Below, in pieces: positions 39,339-51,495 of a DNA stretch of 64,000 bases. A model generated the notes under the pieces. That model was not told the DNA's origin, did no database searches, and saw only the letters and a program-made list of their open reading frames with translations. Numbering within the stretch: the stretch's first letter is position 1; each line of letters starts with the position of its first letter. Position numbers and translations under genes: made by a program. The DNA comes from Symbiodinium microadriaticum (taxonomy: Eukaryota > Sar > Dinophyceae > Suessiales > Symbiodiniaceae), in assembly GCA_001939145.1 (NCBI GenBank), contig LSRX01000319.1:401792-465791 (forward strand), in the 5' to 3' direction.

Positions 39339-39371
39339 TATATACACACACACACATATATATATATATAT
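39339..39371. repeat. TA/CA microsatellite at LINE 5' end
   Basis: TATATACACACAC and more CA and TA dinucleotides follow the 5' end of the LINE. It matches the 3' flank. Confidence 0.85.
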
Positions 39372-39429
39372 GCATGCAATTATGCTGTTTGTGCAGTGTA
39401 TATAAGAGTATGTGACTACTCAGTCTCAC

Positions 39430-40130
39430 TCTGGAACCCTCAACAGCGGGGTCCTTCTTCTGAAGGCCACCCCAAAACGTACTCCTATTGAAACCCCTAT
39501 ACTATTGGGGAACCTTAGTGAATCTTACAAAATTGAAGGAGCCTGGGGAGGGGGGGGAGGGCATACGAGATTAATTCCCTGTTGCAGCCCAGATCCCATG
39601 GTCCTCAAATCGAACCCGAGTTTTTTAGGGCTTTAAGGTTTAGGTTCAGGGCTTTAAGGTTTAGGGAAGAGGGGGGTTTACCCGACAAAGCCACATCAAG
39701 ATACTTACTCCAAGCAAGAATCGATTCCAAACTGGAAACCTTGATCGCCTATATACAGCCCGAGAAACTCAAGGCGAACCCCATCAAACTGCCCCTATAA
39801 AGCCCGCATAAGGACTCTTGATTGTCAGAGAACCCTATATGGAAAACCCACAACCCTAAACCCCTAAACCCTAAACCCCAAACCCTAAACCCTCAACCCT
39901 AAAAACCCTCAACCCTAAAACTCAAAACCCTAAACCCCAAACCCTAAACGCTCGCAAGTCCACCTGTGCCCCGGGCCCTGCCGAAGTTCCGCGCTGAACC
40001 CGGGGACTTCCTCTAACCCTACCTGAACCTTTGATCACCTGTCCTAGCAAAGGTTTAGGGTTTAGGGTTTAGGGTGTATATAATTTAATGAAAATAAGGA
40101 GCCCTAGAAGGGTAAGTTCCGATCACTACT
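39430..40130. other. Unassigned stretch right of the LINE
   Basis: A minus-strand piece at about 39570-39600 may be a terminal exon (DHGIWAATGN). A strong polypyrimidine acceptor (CCCTCCCCAG) lies near 39545. CCCTAAA tracts occupy 39850-39950. Nothing else supported. Confidence 0.3.
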
Positions 40131-40132
40131 TG

Positions 40133-40240
40133 GAGGCCTAGGGGACTTAGTAAGTAGGGTTAGAATTAGGGTAACTACATTTAGGGTACTTATAACTCTA
40201 CTTTGTAACCCACTTACTAAGTCCCCTGGGCCTCCAAGTA
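40133..40240. mobile_element. Family H fold-back, second copy
   Basis: ACTTGGAGGCCTAGGGGACT and its inverse AGTCCCCTGGGCCTCCAAGT, with the same symmetric GTAAGT / ACTAAG positions as the copy at 20499-20580. No flanking exon was identified, so its splicing role here is open. Confidence 0.75.
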
Positions 40241-40418
40241 CCTGAACCTTTGATCACCTGCCCTGTTAAGGGGTGTACATAATCTAATGAGAATAAGGAG
40301 ACCTGAAAGGGGGAGGTTTCCCAGGGTCCAAGTATACCCTAAACGGTTTAGGGTTTAGAGTGGGGTTTAGGGTGTGTCGTTTAGCGCTGTATATGTAGGT
40401 CCCCAACAACCCCTCAAC

Positions 40419-41138
40419 CGGTGAGGTCAGACGAGTTGCTTCGGTGACGGTGACTCCTGGAACATGGGCTGCAGATTCGATGACTTCCAGGGGAACTGTG
40501 TCACCGAATGTAGATGCCTGAAACAACTAAACTACAGTGCTGCACGCGTTCTCCAGTGGGCAAACAAACATGTAGAATTATCAAAGGCTGCATATGTATC
40601 TACATACATACATACATACATACATACATACATACATACATACATACATACATACGTACATACATACATACATACATACCTACGTACATACATACATACA
40701 TACATACATACATACATGCAGACATACAGACATACAGACATACATACATAGACACATGCATGCATGCATATACTCAGCACTACCCGTATGTATATACATA
40801 CATACATACATACATACATACATACATACATACATACACATACATGCGCATACACATACGTTCATATACATGAGACTCTCCAAACCATGTAGTGCAAATA
40901 ACAGTTTGGGGATCTTGCGTTTGTAGTACAGGAAATTCATGAATGCGATCCCGAGGAGCGGAATGCGGGCGCACTCCGAGCCCTGCTTTTACATGAAAGG
41001 AACAAACGAAAGTCGCAACATCGACAAACAAAGATTGAGTGCATTACACATAAGAGAATACACTCACCCCAATGCCATTTTATGGGAGGCATTGAATGGA
41101 TGCGAGCCGTCCTCAAGTGAAGGTGGGTTTGCCGCTCC
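40419..41138 (-). CDS. Three-exon gene piece, unrecognised
   Basis: Exons 41068-41138 (acceptor GTGCCAG|G, donor G|GTGAGT), 40870-40982 (acceptor after a long pyrimidine-rich tract ending AAAAGCAG, donor CAT|GTATAT) and 40419-40517 (exactly 33 codons; acceptor GTTTCAG, donor CCG|GTTGAG). Joined in phase, the frame includes LRTARIHSMPPIKWHW, VRPHSAPRDRIHEFPVLQTQ and FGDTVPLEVIESAAHVPGVT. The second intron (40518-40869) carries a CATA microsatellite. It lies just upstream, in gene sense, of the LINE insertion. Product unknown. Confidence 0.6.
40603..40860. repeat. CATA microsatellite
   Basis: Long (CATA)n with CGTA, CAGA and CATG interruptions. The many His/Thr/Tyr and Tyr/Val/Cys frames across it are by-products. 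Confidence 0.95.
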
Positions 41139-41139
41139 C

Positions 41140-42700
41140 TGGCACATCGCAGATTGATTTCAGGGTTCTGTTCTGGCAGGAAGATGTTGCCGCCTGGGTA
41201 GGCTCTAGGCTAGCATGGAAAAGTAAAGCCAAAGGACCCGCGAAACAAGAGTAGCGCCTGGTGCCACAGCCTGAACCATCCTAAACCCACAAAATGACAG
41301 ATTCCACTAGGCCCTAAACCCTAAACCATCCTAAGCACCGTAAATAGCAGATTCCCGTAACCCTAAACCCTAAAGCATCCTAAACCCCAACAATAATTTC
41401 TGGGCCCCTGAACCCTAAGCCATCCAACACAGCTCCCTGACACTGAAGAATCCCCGATACTTTCTCAGCTCTTTCGGGGCAGCGCAACCTCGGATTTGGG
41501 TCCTCAGCGTTTAGGGCCTAGGATTTTCGCTCCTTTCGTTCATAGTTTCGTGTTTTAAGGCCCTTTCCCCTACACTACACCCCCAACCCCCAAACCCTAG
41601 ACCCCCAAACCCCTATAAGCCTATAAGCCCTAAGCCTTCAGCTTAGGGTTTAGGGCTCCGAGCCTCTGACGTCCGAACTCGATCCCTTGCCATTTGGGAA
41701 TTTCCGAAAATAGGGGACCCGAATATAGTACCCTAAATAGTAGGATCCTTATTATAAGGACCCCAAAATAAGGTACCCTAATTTTCGAAAGTCCCATTTC
41801 CAGGAAAAGAGTTTCCTGTGCCTAGGTCCTTAGTGCCTACGGGGCTTATGATTTTTTAGGTTCCTTGGTGCTTTGTTTTCAGGATTTTAGGTTCCTTGGC
41901 TTAGCTGCCCAGTACCCTGGCCCAAAAAAGTTTAAACTTCTCTTTTAGTAGGGTTTAATGTACCAAAAAAGCTTAAAGTTTACCTATTGGGCTCCCAAGT
42001 TGGTTCTCTCTGTTTCGGATTTTGCGTCCCTTAGTGCTTAGGGTCTCGGAGTTTGCTTCCTTGGCGCTGTACTTCAAACCTAAACCCTAAACCCTAAACC
42101 CTAAATCCCGAACCCTAGACCCTAAACCCTAAACCCTAAATCCCAAACCCTAAATCCCAAACCCTTAAAAACCCTAAACCCTAAACCCTAAACCGCGCCT
42201 TGCGCATGGAATCCACCGAGCTCGCATGCTTCTTCCCATCAAAGCCCGACTTCTTGACGTACGCCAGCTTCTCCTGCTCCCAAAAGGGGGGGCTTTAGGG
42301 TTTAGGGTTGTGTACTGGGGCTTTTAAGGCTTCTAGGGTTATGGGGTTCAGGGTTTATAGGCTTTAGGGTTTGGGGTTTAGGCTGTGGGGTCTATAGGGC
42401 TTTCGGGTGCTCCAAAGGGCTGAATATCGGGACTCTCTACCCAACCGCTCCAAAATCCCTGATGGAATATACCTCAAATCATATTGGGGATCTTAGTATA
42501 ACTTAAGGTATGGTCTTTAATGAAGAGAATTTGGAAGGTCTGGGTAATAATAGAAGCGCTTTTACGGGTTATTTTAGCGTATAATGATGTAGGCACTACA
42601 AGGGAGGCGCACATGGCTAAGCTTTTCAAGCCCCCTGCGTTACATGAATGCTGCAAAACCTATTTCCATCAGAGCATCTACGGGCCCTTCATTGGGAATT
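41140..42700. other. Repeat-rich stretch
   Basis: CCCTAAA tracts at 41310-41410, 41590-41640 and 42080-42190, a family F-related fold-back at 41698-41800, a family J element at 41903-41990, and TTTAGGG at 42295-42400. A short exon-like piece (GLEKLSHVRLP, minus, near 42615-42645) may precede the exon at 42715-42769. No secure gene. Confidence 0.4.
41903..41990 (-). mobile_element. Fold-back element, family J, second copy
   Basis: In minus sense CCCAATAG|GTAAACTTTAAG to GGTACTGGGCAG|C. It shares the GT and AG ends and the CTACTAA core with the copy at 15409-15489. Confidence 0.7.
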
Positions 42701-42714
42701 CTCCAGAGCTTTAC

Positions 42715-42769
42715 AGGCTTATGGAAGGATCGCAGAGGCCTCAAGAAGAGAGCTTCGAATTCTGCGTGT
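42715..42769 (-). CDS. Short coding exon, unrecognised
   Basis: 55 nt, acceptor TGAAAG, donor CCT|GTAAAG, frame HAEFEALFLRPLRSFHKP. Product unknown. Confidence 0.5.
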
Positions 42770-43670
42770 CTTTCAGGGTTCTATTGTAAGGACATTTCTC
42801 ACAAAGGAGCTGTACTGGAGCCTGATAAAAGGGTATAGTTCTCGATGTACGCGTCGCAGGATTGCCCGGATCCCCTATGAGGTTGTGATACCTCCTCCAT
42901 CTCTGTAATTGACTAAGTCCCCCGACCCTCCAAATGGGGCGTCAAGGGTTAGTGGCATCGGTTTTGTTATTCGTGTTTTCTTTGAGTGCTTACCTGCACC
43001 CTACAAACCCTACCAGATTGCGAAACAAAGGCTAAAACCCAAAACCAGTAATGCAGGGGCATGGATGATATGAACAGGGTTTTTGGGTTTACAATACTAT
43101 AAGCAAAACAAGTAACTCGCGTCTCGAAAAGGAAAGTCGGGGGTTTACAACGGCTCAGCCCTGAATCCTGGACGCGTACCTGCTTGTCCCGTACCTGAGG
43201 GGTTAACCTTTGGGATTGTATAGGGAATAAAACACCCCCAAACCTCAACCCTATACTGTGTATTGGCAGGTTAAGGGCTGAGGTTGCAAAGGTTTGCAGT
43301 AGAAGCCAGAAAGTTGGAACATCATCGTCCTTGTAAAGTATAGGGAAGCTCAGCACCAATCATCCTAAATCCATGTTCCAACTTTTGCTGGGGTTCTCGC
43401 TGTAGGGTTTAGGGTTTTCGCGGCTTCTGGACTCGACCCTGGATTCCAGCTAAGACCCTCAACGGGAGCTAGCCCTGAGAAGCCTGCCTTTTTTTAGGCC
43501 TACTCATTCTTAGTTGCGGACGTCACCAGCCAGAAAAACTCAGAACCTAAACCCAAAACCCTAAAGACTCAACCCTAAGCCCTAAGCCCGCACCCAAGTT
43601 CCTAAAGGTTGGGTGCTACACTTAGGTCTAGAAACACTTAGGGAGTCGGACTTGACCCAGTTGTAAGCAC

Positions 43671-43730
43671 CTGCTCATCCAAATGGACGGTGGTCGTTCT
43701 CTCTTTGCCGCCCTGCTCGACGGCTTGGTT
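43671..43730 (-). CDS. 60-nt coding exon
   Basis: Exactly 20 codons between acceptor CATTGTAG and donor CAG|GTGCTT. The frame includes QAVEQGGKERTTTVHLDE. Product unknown. Confidence 0.5.
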
Positions 43731-43771
43731 CTACAATGCCCTAGAAAGCTTCCAGGGAGGGTTGCTATAGG

Positions 43772-43869
43772 GTACTTCTCTAAATCGGGGTCCCGCTCTA
43801 GGGTCCTTATTTCTAGGTGCCGTACTATATTGGGGACCTAAAAGGGGACTCTACTTTAGGCAACTACCC
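43772..43869. mobile_element. Fold-back element, family F
   Basis: Arms of the type TTCTCTAAAGTAGGGTCCC and GGGACCCTACTTTAGAGAAC, core GTGCCGTACTATATTGGGG. Copies: 45485-45573, 48779-48861, 49638-49722, 59872-59953 and 60352-60445; relatives at about 25455-25500 and 41698-41800. Confidence 0.8.
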
Positions 43870-44311
43870 GTATGACTTTTGTAGGGCTCTAGGTTCTGGT
43901 GCGTTTCATGGTTAGCATTGAGGGGTTCGGGGCTACGGTTGATGATATAAATCTGCATTACCCATAATGAGGAATGTACCATAATGCCGATGGTTTAGGG
44001 TCCCTAAGGTACTGCAGGAGATATCTCATCAACAGTAGCTTCAAGGGTCTATAGGTCTTCGGTCCAGGTAAACGGGCTCCAGGGTCAGGGCTTTGGGAGC
44101 TTGGCTTGACATACCTTTCGGTGCACGTGCGCATAGAGTCTTCATGATCAACCCTAAACCCTCAACCCCTAAGCCCTAGGCCTTAAACCCCTGAACCCTA
44201 AGCCTCAAACCCCCAAACTTTAAACCCCAAACCCTAAACCCCTAAACTTTAAACCCTAAGCCCGACACCCCTAAACCCCTAAACCCTAAATCCCTACACC
44301 CAAAACCAAAC

Positions 44312-44816
44312 CCTCTCTTCGGGTGTCGGCATCGCTTCAAGGACGGAGAGCGGTTCAATTCGGCTCCAGAAAAGAAAAAAGGGAGCCGAGGGTTTAGGGT
44401 TTAGGGTTTAGGGGTTTAGGGGTGTAGGGCTTAGGGTTTAAAGTTTAGGGGTTTAGGCTTTAGGGTTTACTGAAAAGGTGGGGAGCCATTAGGGTTTAGG
44501 GATCCATAAGTAAGGGATTCCTTATAGGGGGGTCTAAAACGGTCTTTAAGAATAAACCTAGAACCCCAAACCCAAAACCTCAAAGGCAACTGCTGGTGCC
44601 TTGCCTTGCGTCAGGGTCAAAACAAAGACCATTTTCCCCTCGCCCCCCCTAAACCCTAAACCCTAAACCCAAAAAGGCTGCGAAGCACGAGGTGGTCGGG
44701 TGAAGACGTGCCGCGGTGCCGTTGCCCAGGTCGGTAGGTCCTCCTTGCACCCCCGCCGACAGCAGCGCTGGCTCCTCCTCCTCCGACCCGAACATCAAGA
44801 AAAAAAAGGAGAGACC
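44312..44816 (-). CDS. Exons with telomere-type donors, unrecognised gene
   Basis: Exon 44669-44816 (49 codons plus 1 nt) has acceptor TTCAAG and donor G|GTTTAGGG. It includes GSEEEEPALLSAGVQGGPTD, then GNGTAARLHPTTSCFAA. Exon 44312-44363 has a strong T-rich acceptor (TTTTTTCTTTTCTGGAG) and donor AGG|GTTTGG, with frame RIEPLSVLEAMPTPEER. A further coding piece lies between them (about 44580-44640). The full join was not resolved. Confidence 0.55.
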
Positions 44817-45125
44817 CTTGAAGGGACCCTTGGGGTTATATAGTGGCTTTATGGGACTATATAAGGGGTATATAAGGGTTATATAGGGTATTAGGATTAG
44901 GGGTCCCTTCTAGGGATCCCTCCTATTGTCCCTTAAGAACACCCTGTAGCGAGGTTTCAATGTACAGTATGCGCCATGGGACACCCCCCCCTATGGACAT
45001 CTTTGGTCCTGATAAGCCCTAATGCACGCAACCCTACGCCCTATAAAACCCAACAGTTTATGCCCAAGACTCCCTTATTGTTGATCTCAGGGTGGTCTAT
45101 CAGCACGTGTCAGCTCAACGTATCC

Positions 45126-45392
45126 CCACCCCACACCCCAAACCCTAAACCCTAAACCCCAAACCCTGAACTCCAAACCCTAAACCCCAAACCCCAAACC
45201 CTAAACCCCAAACCCTAAACCCCAAACCCTAATTACCCAAACCCCACACCCTACACCCTACACCCCAAACCCTAAACCCTAAATACCCTAAACCCTAAAT
45301 ACCTAAAACCCTAAATACCTAAAACCCGGCCGTCTCGGCGGGTTCGGAACTCCGCCCCCGGCGCCGGGGCAGTCGGGGCACCGGCAGTGCCT
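45126..45392. repeat. CCCTAAA/CCCCAAA array with exon-like GC-rich end
   Basis: Alternating CCCTAAA and CCCCAAA units, then CCCTAAATACCTAAA. From 45329 to 45392 the minus strand may encode an exon (acceptor CTCGCAG; frame includes PVPRLPRRRGRSSEPAETA), with a donor at GG|GTTTTAGG in the array. Confidence 0.6.
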
Positions 45393-45845
45393 GCGAGATT
45401 TATCCGGAAAGAACTTGGGTAGTACTCTAGGTTAGGGTTTGGGGTTTAGGGGTTTAGGGGTTTAGGGTCTAGGGTTTATAGATAAGATCCCCTTTTCGGG
45501 TCCTTTTTGAAGGGTGCCGTAGTTTTTTTTCATTGGGGACCGAAAAAGGGACCCCAATCTGGAGAACTTCCCACTTAGTGGTCTAGGCTTCCGGATTCCT
45601 CGGCGGGTGTCTCAAGTTAAAGGAAACTAGAGGTGGGGAGTCTACTTCAAGGTACATAGACCTTCTGTAAGGCTCCTATAACGGCAGCTACCCACCTGAA
45701 AATGTCCTAGATCAAGGTACTATAGAGGGCTTGCAAGGCTTCATAAGAGGCTTCAGACTCTATATGTGTATGATGGTCTTTGCATTTGAATAGAAGGGAA
45801 GCGGCCCAATAGACTCTAGAGTTCTCGGCCACACATAGAGACCTA

Positions 45846-45848
45846 CAT

Positions 45849-45916
<68 letters not shown>

Positions 45917-45918
45917 TA
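45846..45918. repeat. CA/TA microsatellite
   Basis: (CA)n followed by interrupted (TA)n. Confidence 0.9.
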
Positions 45919-46545
45919 TGTTTTAAAGAGACAGATATACGTATAAACAGCTATAAGATAATGCTCGAAGCCATGAAAGGTGTGGGAGTACTTCGAATTT
46001 TCGTGGCGTCGGGCTACTTGTCCGCAGGGTTCGAAGCTGTCGGATTGGTCACTGCACAGGGGTTATGTGGATTTCGGGGCCGCTACCATGGGAAACGCAA
46101 CGCCCTAAGGGTCCATGTACCTAAATACGGTAGTAGATACCTTGCCCCCCAAAGTACCTATATGGGACTTCTTCATGGTCACAGTTTACACTATTTGGGC
46201 ACATGGACCCTTAGGGACGAGCATCCGAGGACTCACTAAACAGGCTACCCTTGACCCTCGAAGTCACCAGACACTACCCGCCTGTGGCGAATCATCTTCT
46301 GGTGACATCCCCTGCGTCAGCAGACAAAGGGTGTCTTTACGGTTTTCGGACCATGAAACCCCAAAGCCGCATCTAAAAGGGAACCTTGAATTCATGAGGA
46401 AATCACACTAAGCAGCTTAGTAAACCCTGAACCCTAAACCCCTAAACCCTAAACCCTAAAACCCCAAACACTAAACCCCTAACCCCCAAATCCTAAAAAC
46501 CCTAAACCCTAAACCCCTAAACCCTAACCCTAGTTTACTAAACAC

Positions 46546-46647
46546 ATCTGTTCCTTGTCGTTTCCGGTCGAGGCTCTCATCTTGAAGCTCGGGCATATGC
46601 AGAGCTCTTAGTCGGCGGCTACTCGCCCCAACTGCCGTCTCGTAGAT
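46546..46647 (-). CDS. 102-nt coding exon
   Basis: Exactly 34 codons between acceptor CCCGAAG and donor GAT|GTGTTTAG. The frame includes YETAVGASSRRLRALHMPEL, then QDESLDRKRQGTD. Both flanks are telomere-type sequence (46648 onwards and 46420-46540). Product unknown. Confidence 0.55.
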
Positions 46648-48209
46648 CTTCGGGTTTAGGGTTTAGGGCTTTAGGGCTTTAGGGCTTCGGGCTTAGGGGC
46701 TTTGAGTTTAGGGTTTTAGGGGCCTGGGGTGTAGAGCCCTCAACCCGACGGCTGTACTTTGAGAGGGGGCGGGGCCCTAGCATGTCTTGGGCCTTGGAAT
46801 TTCCTGGACCCACCGACTTGTGATCGTCTCTTGCCCAGGAATGCAAGAACACGGTACTGTAGGAACCTGATTAAGAAACCCTGGCCCTATAACCCCATTT
46901 ATATGATGATTCAGATTAAGAACCCCAATAAAGACCCCATGCTTCTTAATCAGATTCCGAGATTAGGTTCTGCAGGCTGCCCCAAACCCTAAAATCTCAA
47001 CTCCAGGAAGCGAACCCCTAAGCCCTGAACCCCCAAATCGTGTTAGGGTTGAGGGAGAAGGGCGGAGCTGAAATAGCTTCCGATCGCCCCCTGCCACACG
47101 TAAAGGCTCTTACGAAGCTTTTGCCCTGCTTAAATGGTTTAGGGTTTTTAGGGCGCGGTCTAGGGGTTTAGGGTGTAGGGTCTAGGGGTTTAGGGGTTTA
47201 GGGAGGGGGTTTAGGGAGGGTTTAGGGTTTAGGGGATCAGATATTCCGACGTTCTTTTCACCGTGGGGTTTGAACCCTGTGAACCTGGACGCCCGAAACC
47301 CTTTAGACTATACTAGACGCTACACACTACCCCTCAAATACTGACGCCAAGTCTGCAAGCATTAATCCTAAATGCTGATTACTCCCTCCGAACAGATTAA
47401 CATCGTTAATCCGGAACCCTAAACAACAAAGACAAAAGACTATTTCCAGTGCTTTTCTCCCAAACTTGAACACTGAACACTATATTCAAAGCCCTACGCA
47501 CGAGATCCTACCTGACCATAAACACACGACTGTCTAAAGTCTGAGCACATAACCTGGACAAAAACCCGACACCCCAAACAGCAAACAGAAGCCCTAAACC
47601 CTAAACCCTAAACCGACTAACTCTGAACCCTAAACCGTGCCAATAACTCTGAACCCAAATGCCAAGGCCTGAACCCTAGCTTTTCAGCTGAGACCACGAG
47701 CTCTACGCCCTAAGCCGTATTGACCCTAGAACCTAAACCCTAAATCACCGAGTCGCCAAGCCCGATTCAGGCTTTAGGGTTTTAAGGTTTATGGGGTTCA
47801 GGATTTGGGGTTTGACTCAGGTGCAGGGTTTAGGGTTCAGGGTTTGGGGCTTAAGCCCTAGGCTCCTCGACTCGAATTAAAAAGCTAAAGCCCAGACCCC
47901 CGAATGAAACGCTGCTACAACCCGATGGCTGTCTAACACCCTACGGGCGTATGTATCACTTCTAAGGGTTCTATGGGGTTCTACAAGGCTACCATATGGT
48001 TTCCGATTAAGGGTTCAACAAGGGTACCATCAGGGTCTAGGGTTTAGGGTATATGGCTCCATGTACCCAAGTAGTATATACTTTGGCCTTAAAGTAGGCC
48101 CCACATAGGTACTTTGGGGGGCAAGGTACATACGCTTTACGTACATGGACCCTGAGGGAAGCCCAAGAACTTAAGACCCTTGTGCACTGCGGAAGCCCAT
48201 CACCTCAAG

Positions 48210-48652
48210 ACCCTGAACCCTAAACCCTGAAACCTTAAGCCCTAAACCCTTAAACCCTAAGCCCTAAACCCTTAAACCCTCCAACCCTTGAACCCTAAAC
48301 CCTCAAACCCTCAAACCCTAAAACCCTCAAACCCTTAAACCCTTGAGCCCTAATCCCTAAACCCTCAAACCCCTAAACCCTAAGCCCTAAACCCTTAAAC
48401 TCTCCAACCCTTGAACCCTAAACCCTCAAACCCTAAAACCCTCAAACCCTTAAACCCTAAGCCCTAAACCCTTAAACCCTCCAACACCCTTGAACCCTAA
48501 ACCCTCAAACCCTAAAACCCTCAAACCCTTAAACCCTAAGCCCTAAACCCTTAAACCCTCCAACACCCTTGAACCCTAAACCCTCAAACCCTAAAACCCT
48601 CAAACCCTTAAACCCAAACCCCTAAACCCTCAAACCCCTAAACCCCAAGCAC
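48210..48652. repeat. CCCTAAA array with 76-79 bp higher-order unit
   Basis: CCCTAAA-derived words (CCCTCAAA, CCCTTAAA, CCCTAAGC) are arranged in a larger unit. TCCAACACCCTTGAACCC and relatives recur at about 48280, 48405, 48481 and 48560, so the last units are 76-79 bp. In gene sense it is the intron directly after the exon 48653-48725. Confidence 0.85.
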
Positions 48653-48725
48653 CCTCCTGTGGATGCCCGACTGCAGCCGGGGAGCCAATCGCTTGAGCTG
48701 GGACTCCTCCAAGCGACCCAAGGTG
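48653..48725 (-). CDS. 73-nt coding exon next to a long telomere-type intron
   Basis: Acceptor TTATTCCCAACAG, donor AGG|GTGCTT; frame LGRLEESQLKRLAPRLQSGI, helical. The acceptor region is duplicated beyond the neighbouring family F element (see 48715-48877). Product unknown. Confidence 0.55.
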
Positions 48726-48877
48726 CTGTTGGGAATAAGTAGGGTCCAAATTTAGGGTCCTACGTAGGGGCATCGGAAGTTCTCTAAAGTAGGGTCCCTT
48801 TTAGGGTCCTTATTGTACATTATAAGGGGTGTCGTACTATTTTGGGGGTCTAAAAAGGGACCCAAGGTGCTGTTGGG
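48715..48877. repeat. 19-bp direct repeats flanking a family F element
   Basis: GACCCAAGGTGCTGTTGGG at 48715-48733 and again at 48859-48877, on either side of the fold-back 48779-48861. It duplicates the splice acceptor and first codons of the exon 48653-48725. Confidence 0.8.
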
Positions 48878-49489
48878 GAAGTAGGGCTTTCTATTCTAAT
48901 TGTTGAGGCCCCTAAATTAGGGTTTTTTCGGGGGGTTTCCATAGGGGTTATAGGGGGTCTTTATAGACTTTTAAATCGGAGTTTTACAGCCCATCATGTT
49001 CCCCACGTGTCTGAGTATTTCGAGGTTTAGGCCCTCCCATACCTCGCACCCCCAAGACTGACTGGTACTTAGTAAGGAATGGGGGAATGGGTCCTTTAAA
49101 AGGCTGTAAGGGATCTATGAGAGGGTTTTAGGGTGTTGGGGCGTTGAGGTTTAGGGTTTAGCGTTCTTAGAAAGGGAATGGAGGAATGGGTTTGTGGGAC
49201 TACTATAGGGGACCTTAAGGGAATATCATAGGGATCCATTCCCCCACTCCCTACTATGTACCAGGGAGATAAGCTGTCAACAGAATATGCAGATTGCATC
49301 GTCGAATGGGTTTAGGGTTTAGGGGTTTAGGGGTTTAGGGTTGAGGGTTTAGGGTTTCAGGGTTTAGGGCTTAGGAACGTTGGCTTGAACGAACAGTGAA
49401 AGAGCTCACATGAAGACTCGACATGCCAAAATCGGCGGCACATACTGGGTACTGTATCGACGGCAAGATGCATGCGCCCTCATGTAAAC

Positions 49490-50400
49490 TGGCTGCTTGC
49501 TAAGGAACTCGAATTAAGATACCAGAAGGCTACTGACTACGAATCTTTTGTGTCTGTCTCGGTAACTTCCTTATTCCATACGTGTGCCTTGAAGGGGTTC
49601 CTACGCAGGCACCTTCGGGCCGATGTATATAGGTCGTTCTCTAAAGTAGGGTCCCCTTTAGGGTCCTTATTGTAAATGATAAGGGTGCCTAAACAGGGAC
49701 CCGAATTTCGAGAACTACTCATATACTCTTTCTGCATATGGAATATCTCTTGACCTACAGTTTAGCAGCCACCATACAACTGTAGGTAATTAGAGTCCCA
49801 GGTAGGTACATGGACCCTTTGGGACGTGCAGTCCTCCGACTTCCGCCGTGTGCGCGCACGAAGCGGCGCGAACGGCGAGTCATCCTCGGCTTCTGAGCTA
49901 ACAAAAAAGGATCTTTCTGTCATTACCTGTACTATTTCAGGGGGTTCCTGATTCTAATTATAGTATATATGTTGTACCCCAATTCTAATTATAGTATATA
50001 TATATATATATATACACATCTATATGTATATACACCCCAAAACCCTATTCTAATCATTAAGTCCCCTAGATTACTTGAGCCGTGATGTGGAGGCGCTGTG
50101 AAGACCAAGCTTCTTCGATGCGCTGGGGATCATGGGGCATAAGACTCATACCCGGAGGGTTTAGGGTTTAGGGGCTTGGGATTTTGGGTTTACGGGTTTA
50201 GGGGTTTAGGGTTTCAGGGTTTAGGGTTTAGGGTTCTAGTGGCTAGGGTCTAGGGTTTAGGGTTGAGGGTTTAGGGCTTCGGTTTTAGGGTTCAGGGTCC
50301 ATGCATCCAGATATAGGCTATACTTTGGCCTTCAAGTAGGTACTCGGGGCGGAATGCATATACTGGTTAGGTACGTAGACCCTTAAGGATACAACATAAG
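49490..50400. other. Mixed stretch
   Basis: A minus-strand piece near 49575-49620 (frame SARRCLRRNPFKAH, donor CAC|GTATGG) may be an exon. Family F (49638-49722), short family C (49747-49802), TA repeats (49990-50020), TTTAGGG tracts (50155-50300) and family E (50297-50392) fill the rest. Confidence 0.4.
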
Positions 50401-50591
50401 CTTCACAACCATCGTAGACCGCCCAACTACCTACTGCTATGCCTGAAATGCACCATATCAGGGGCTGAACAAGACCTCTTTTGAGGGTGCCATTGGAGTG
50501 CTACCAGACCGAAAGAGATCCTTGATAGCAACCCGAATGGCATCCCTCTCAGTAGCCCTTACGAAAACCCTTGGTTCCAACCGAAAAGACT

Positions 50592-50810
50592 CTACCAGGG
50601 CTTCGGGAAGCACCGCAAACTGAGGGACCTCTTCAGGCGGTGTTTCCCCGGTAAGTATCCCTCATGACACGTCGAAAGCAGGTCAACAAGGGCGGAATGA
50701 AATAAGTGGGCTAAATCCTGAATCCAACTCACAAACATTGCCAAGCTTACCACGCTTGTGTTGCCGGGCAGCCCCTGTCTGAGTCGGACCGACGGGCCTT
50801 CATGGTGCAC
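50592..50810 (-). CDS. Coding region, unrecognised
   Basis: A minus-strand frame open to TAG 50592. It includes HEGPSVRLRQGLPGNTSV before a strong donor-like GTG|GTAAGC (50745-50751), then, after ATTCAG, DLAHLFHSALVDLLSTCHEG. The 33 nt between are in frame and could be translated instead. The upstream side is a CCCTAAA-like tract. Product unknown. Confidence 0.45.
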   Translation of the reverse strand: MHHEGPSVRLRQGLPGNTSVVSLAMFVSWIQDLAHLFHSALVDLLSTCHEGYLPGKHRLKRSLSLRCFPKPW

Positions 50811-51495
50811 CGGTTTAGGGCTTAGGGTTTCGGGTTTAGGCACACCAGGCATGCAAAGGAAGGAAAAACAAAGCAGTCGCAACATTAAGGGTTACTCCTT
50901 GGCATCTCGATTTGCTCAAGTGGATGATGCTGGCTATATGTCTGAGAAGTAGCACATATTTAGCGAATTTCCCAGTGCTTTGTCCATCTTGTGTGGGTGC
51001 TTGCTTTACGCAATCCTTCACCACGAAAACAAAATGCTTTTCAATCCTCCAGTATGACCCTTACGGGTTACTAAACTCTAAACCCACCTCGCAAAAACAA
51101 GTAACTGAACCTCATACTCTAAACTCGGAGCCATGAAGCCCTGAAACAAAGTGAACCCCTGAAACTGTCGAAGATTTTGAAGCCTTCATAGCTTGGTTAG
51201 GGCTTGCACGCTTTACATTTCAGGAACCCTAAGAAAAGCACTGCTGATGAATTGTGGCCCCTCAAAAAACGTTACAAAACTCGAAAACTCTCCAACACCA
51301 TCATAAAAACACAACCTCATCTAGAATTAACTCCTACAAAAGAAAGCTCTGTGAAACGCGGCTGCAGGCTCTGATATGGTTGATGATATAAATCCTGCAC
51401 TACCTCAAGGACCCTAAACTATGGGAATTATGGTATATTCCTTATTATGTGGAATGCAGGATTCAAAACATCACAGTATCAAATCGGGCCTTCCT

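Noticed and set aside
40532..40940. His/Thr/Tyr and Tyr/Val/Cys frames
   Set aside because: Translations of the CATA microsatellite.
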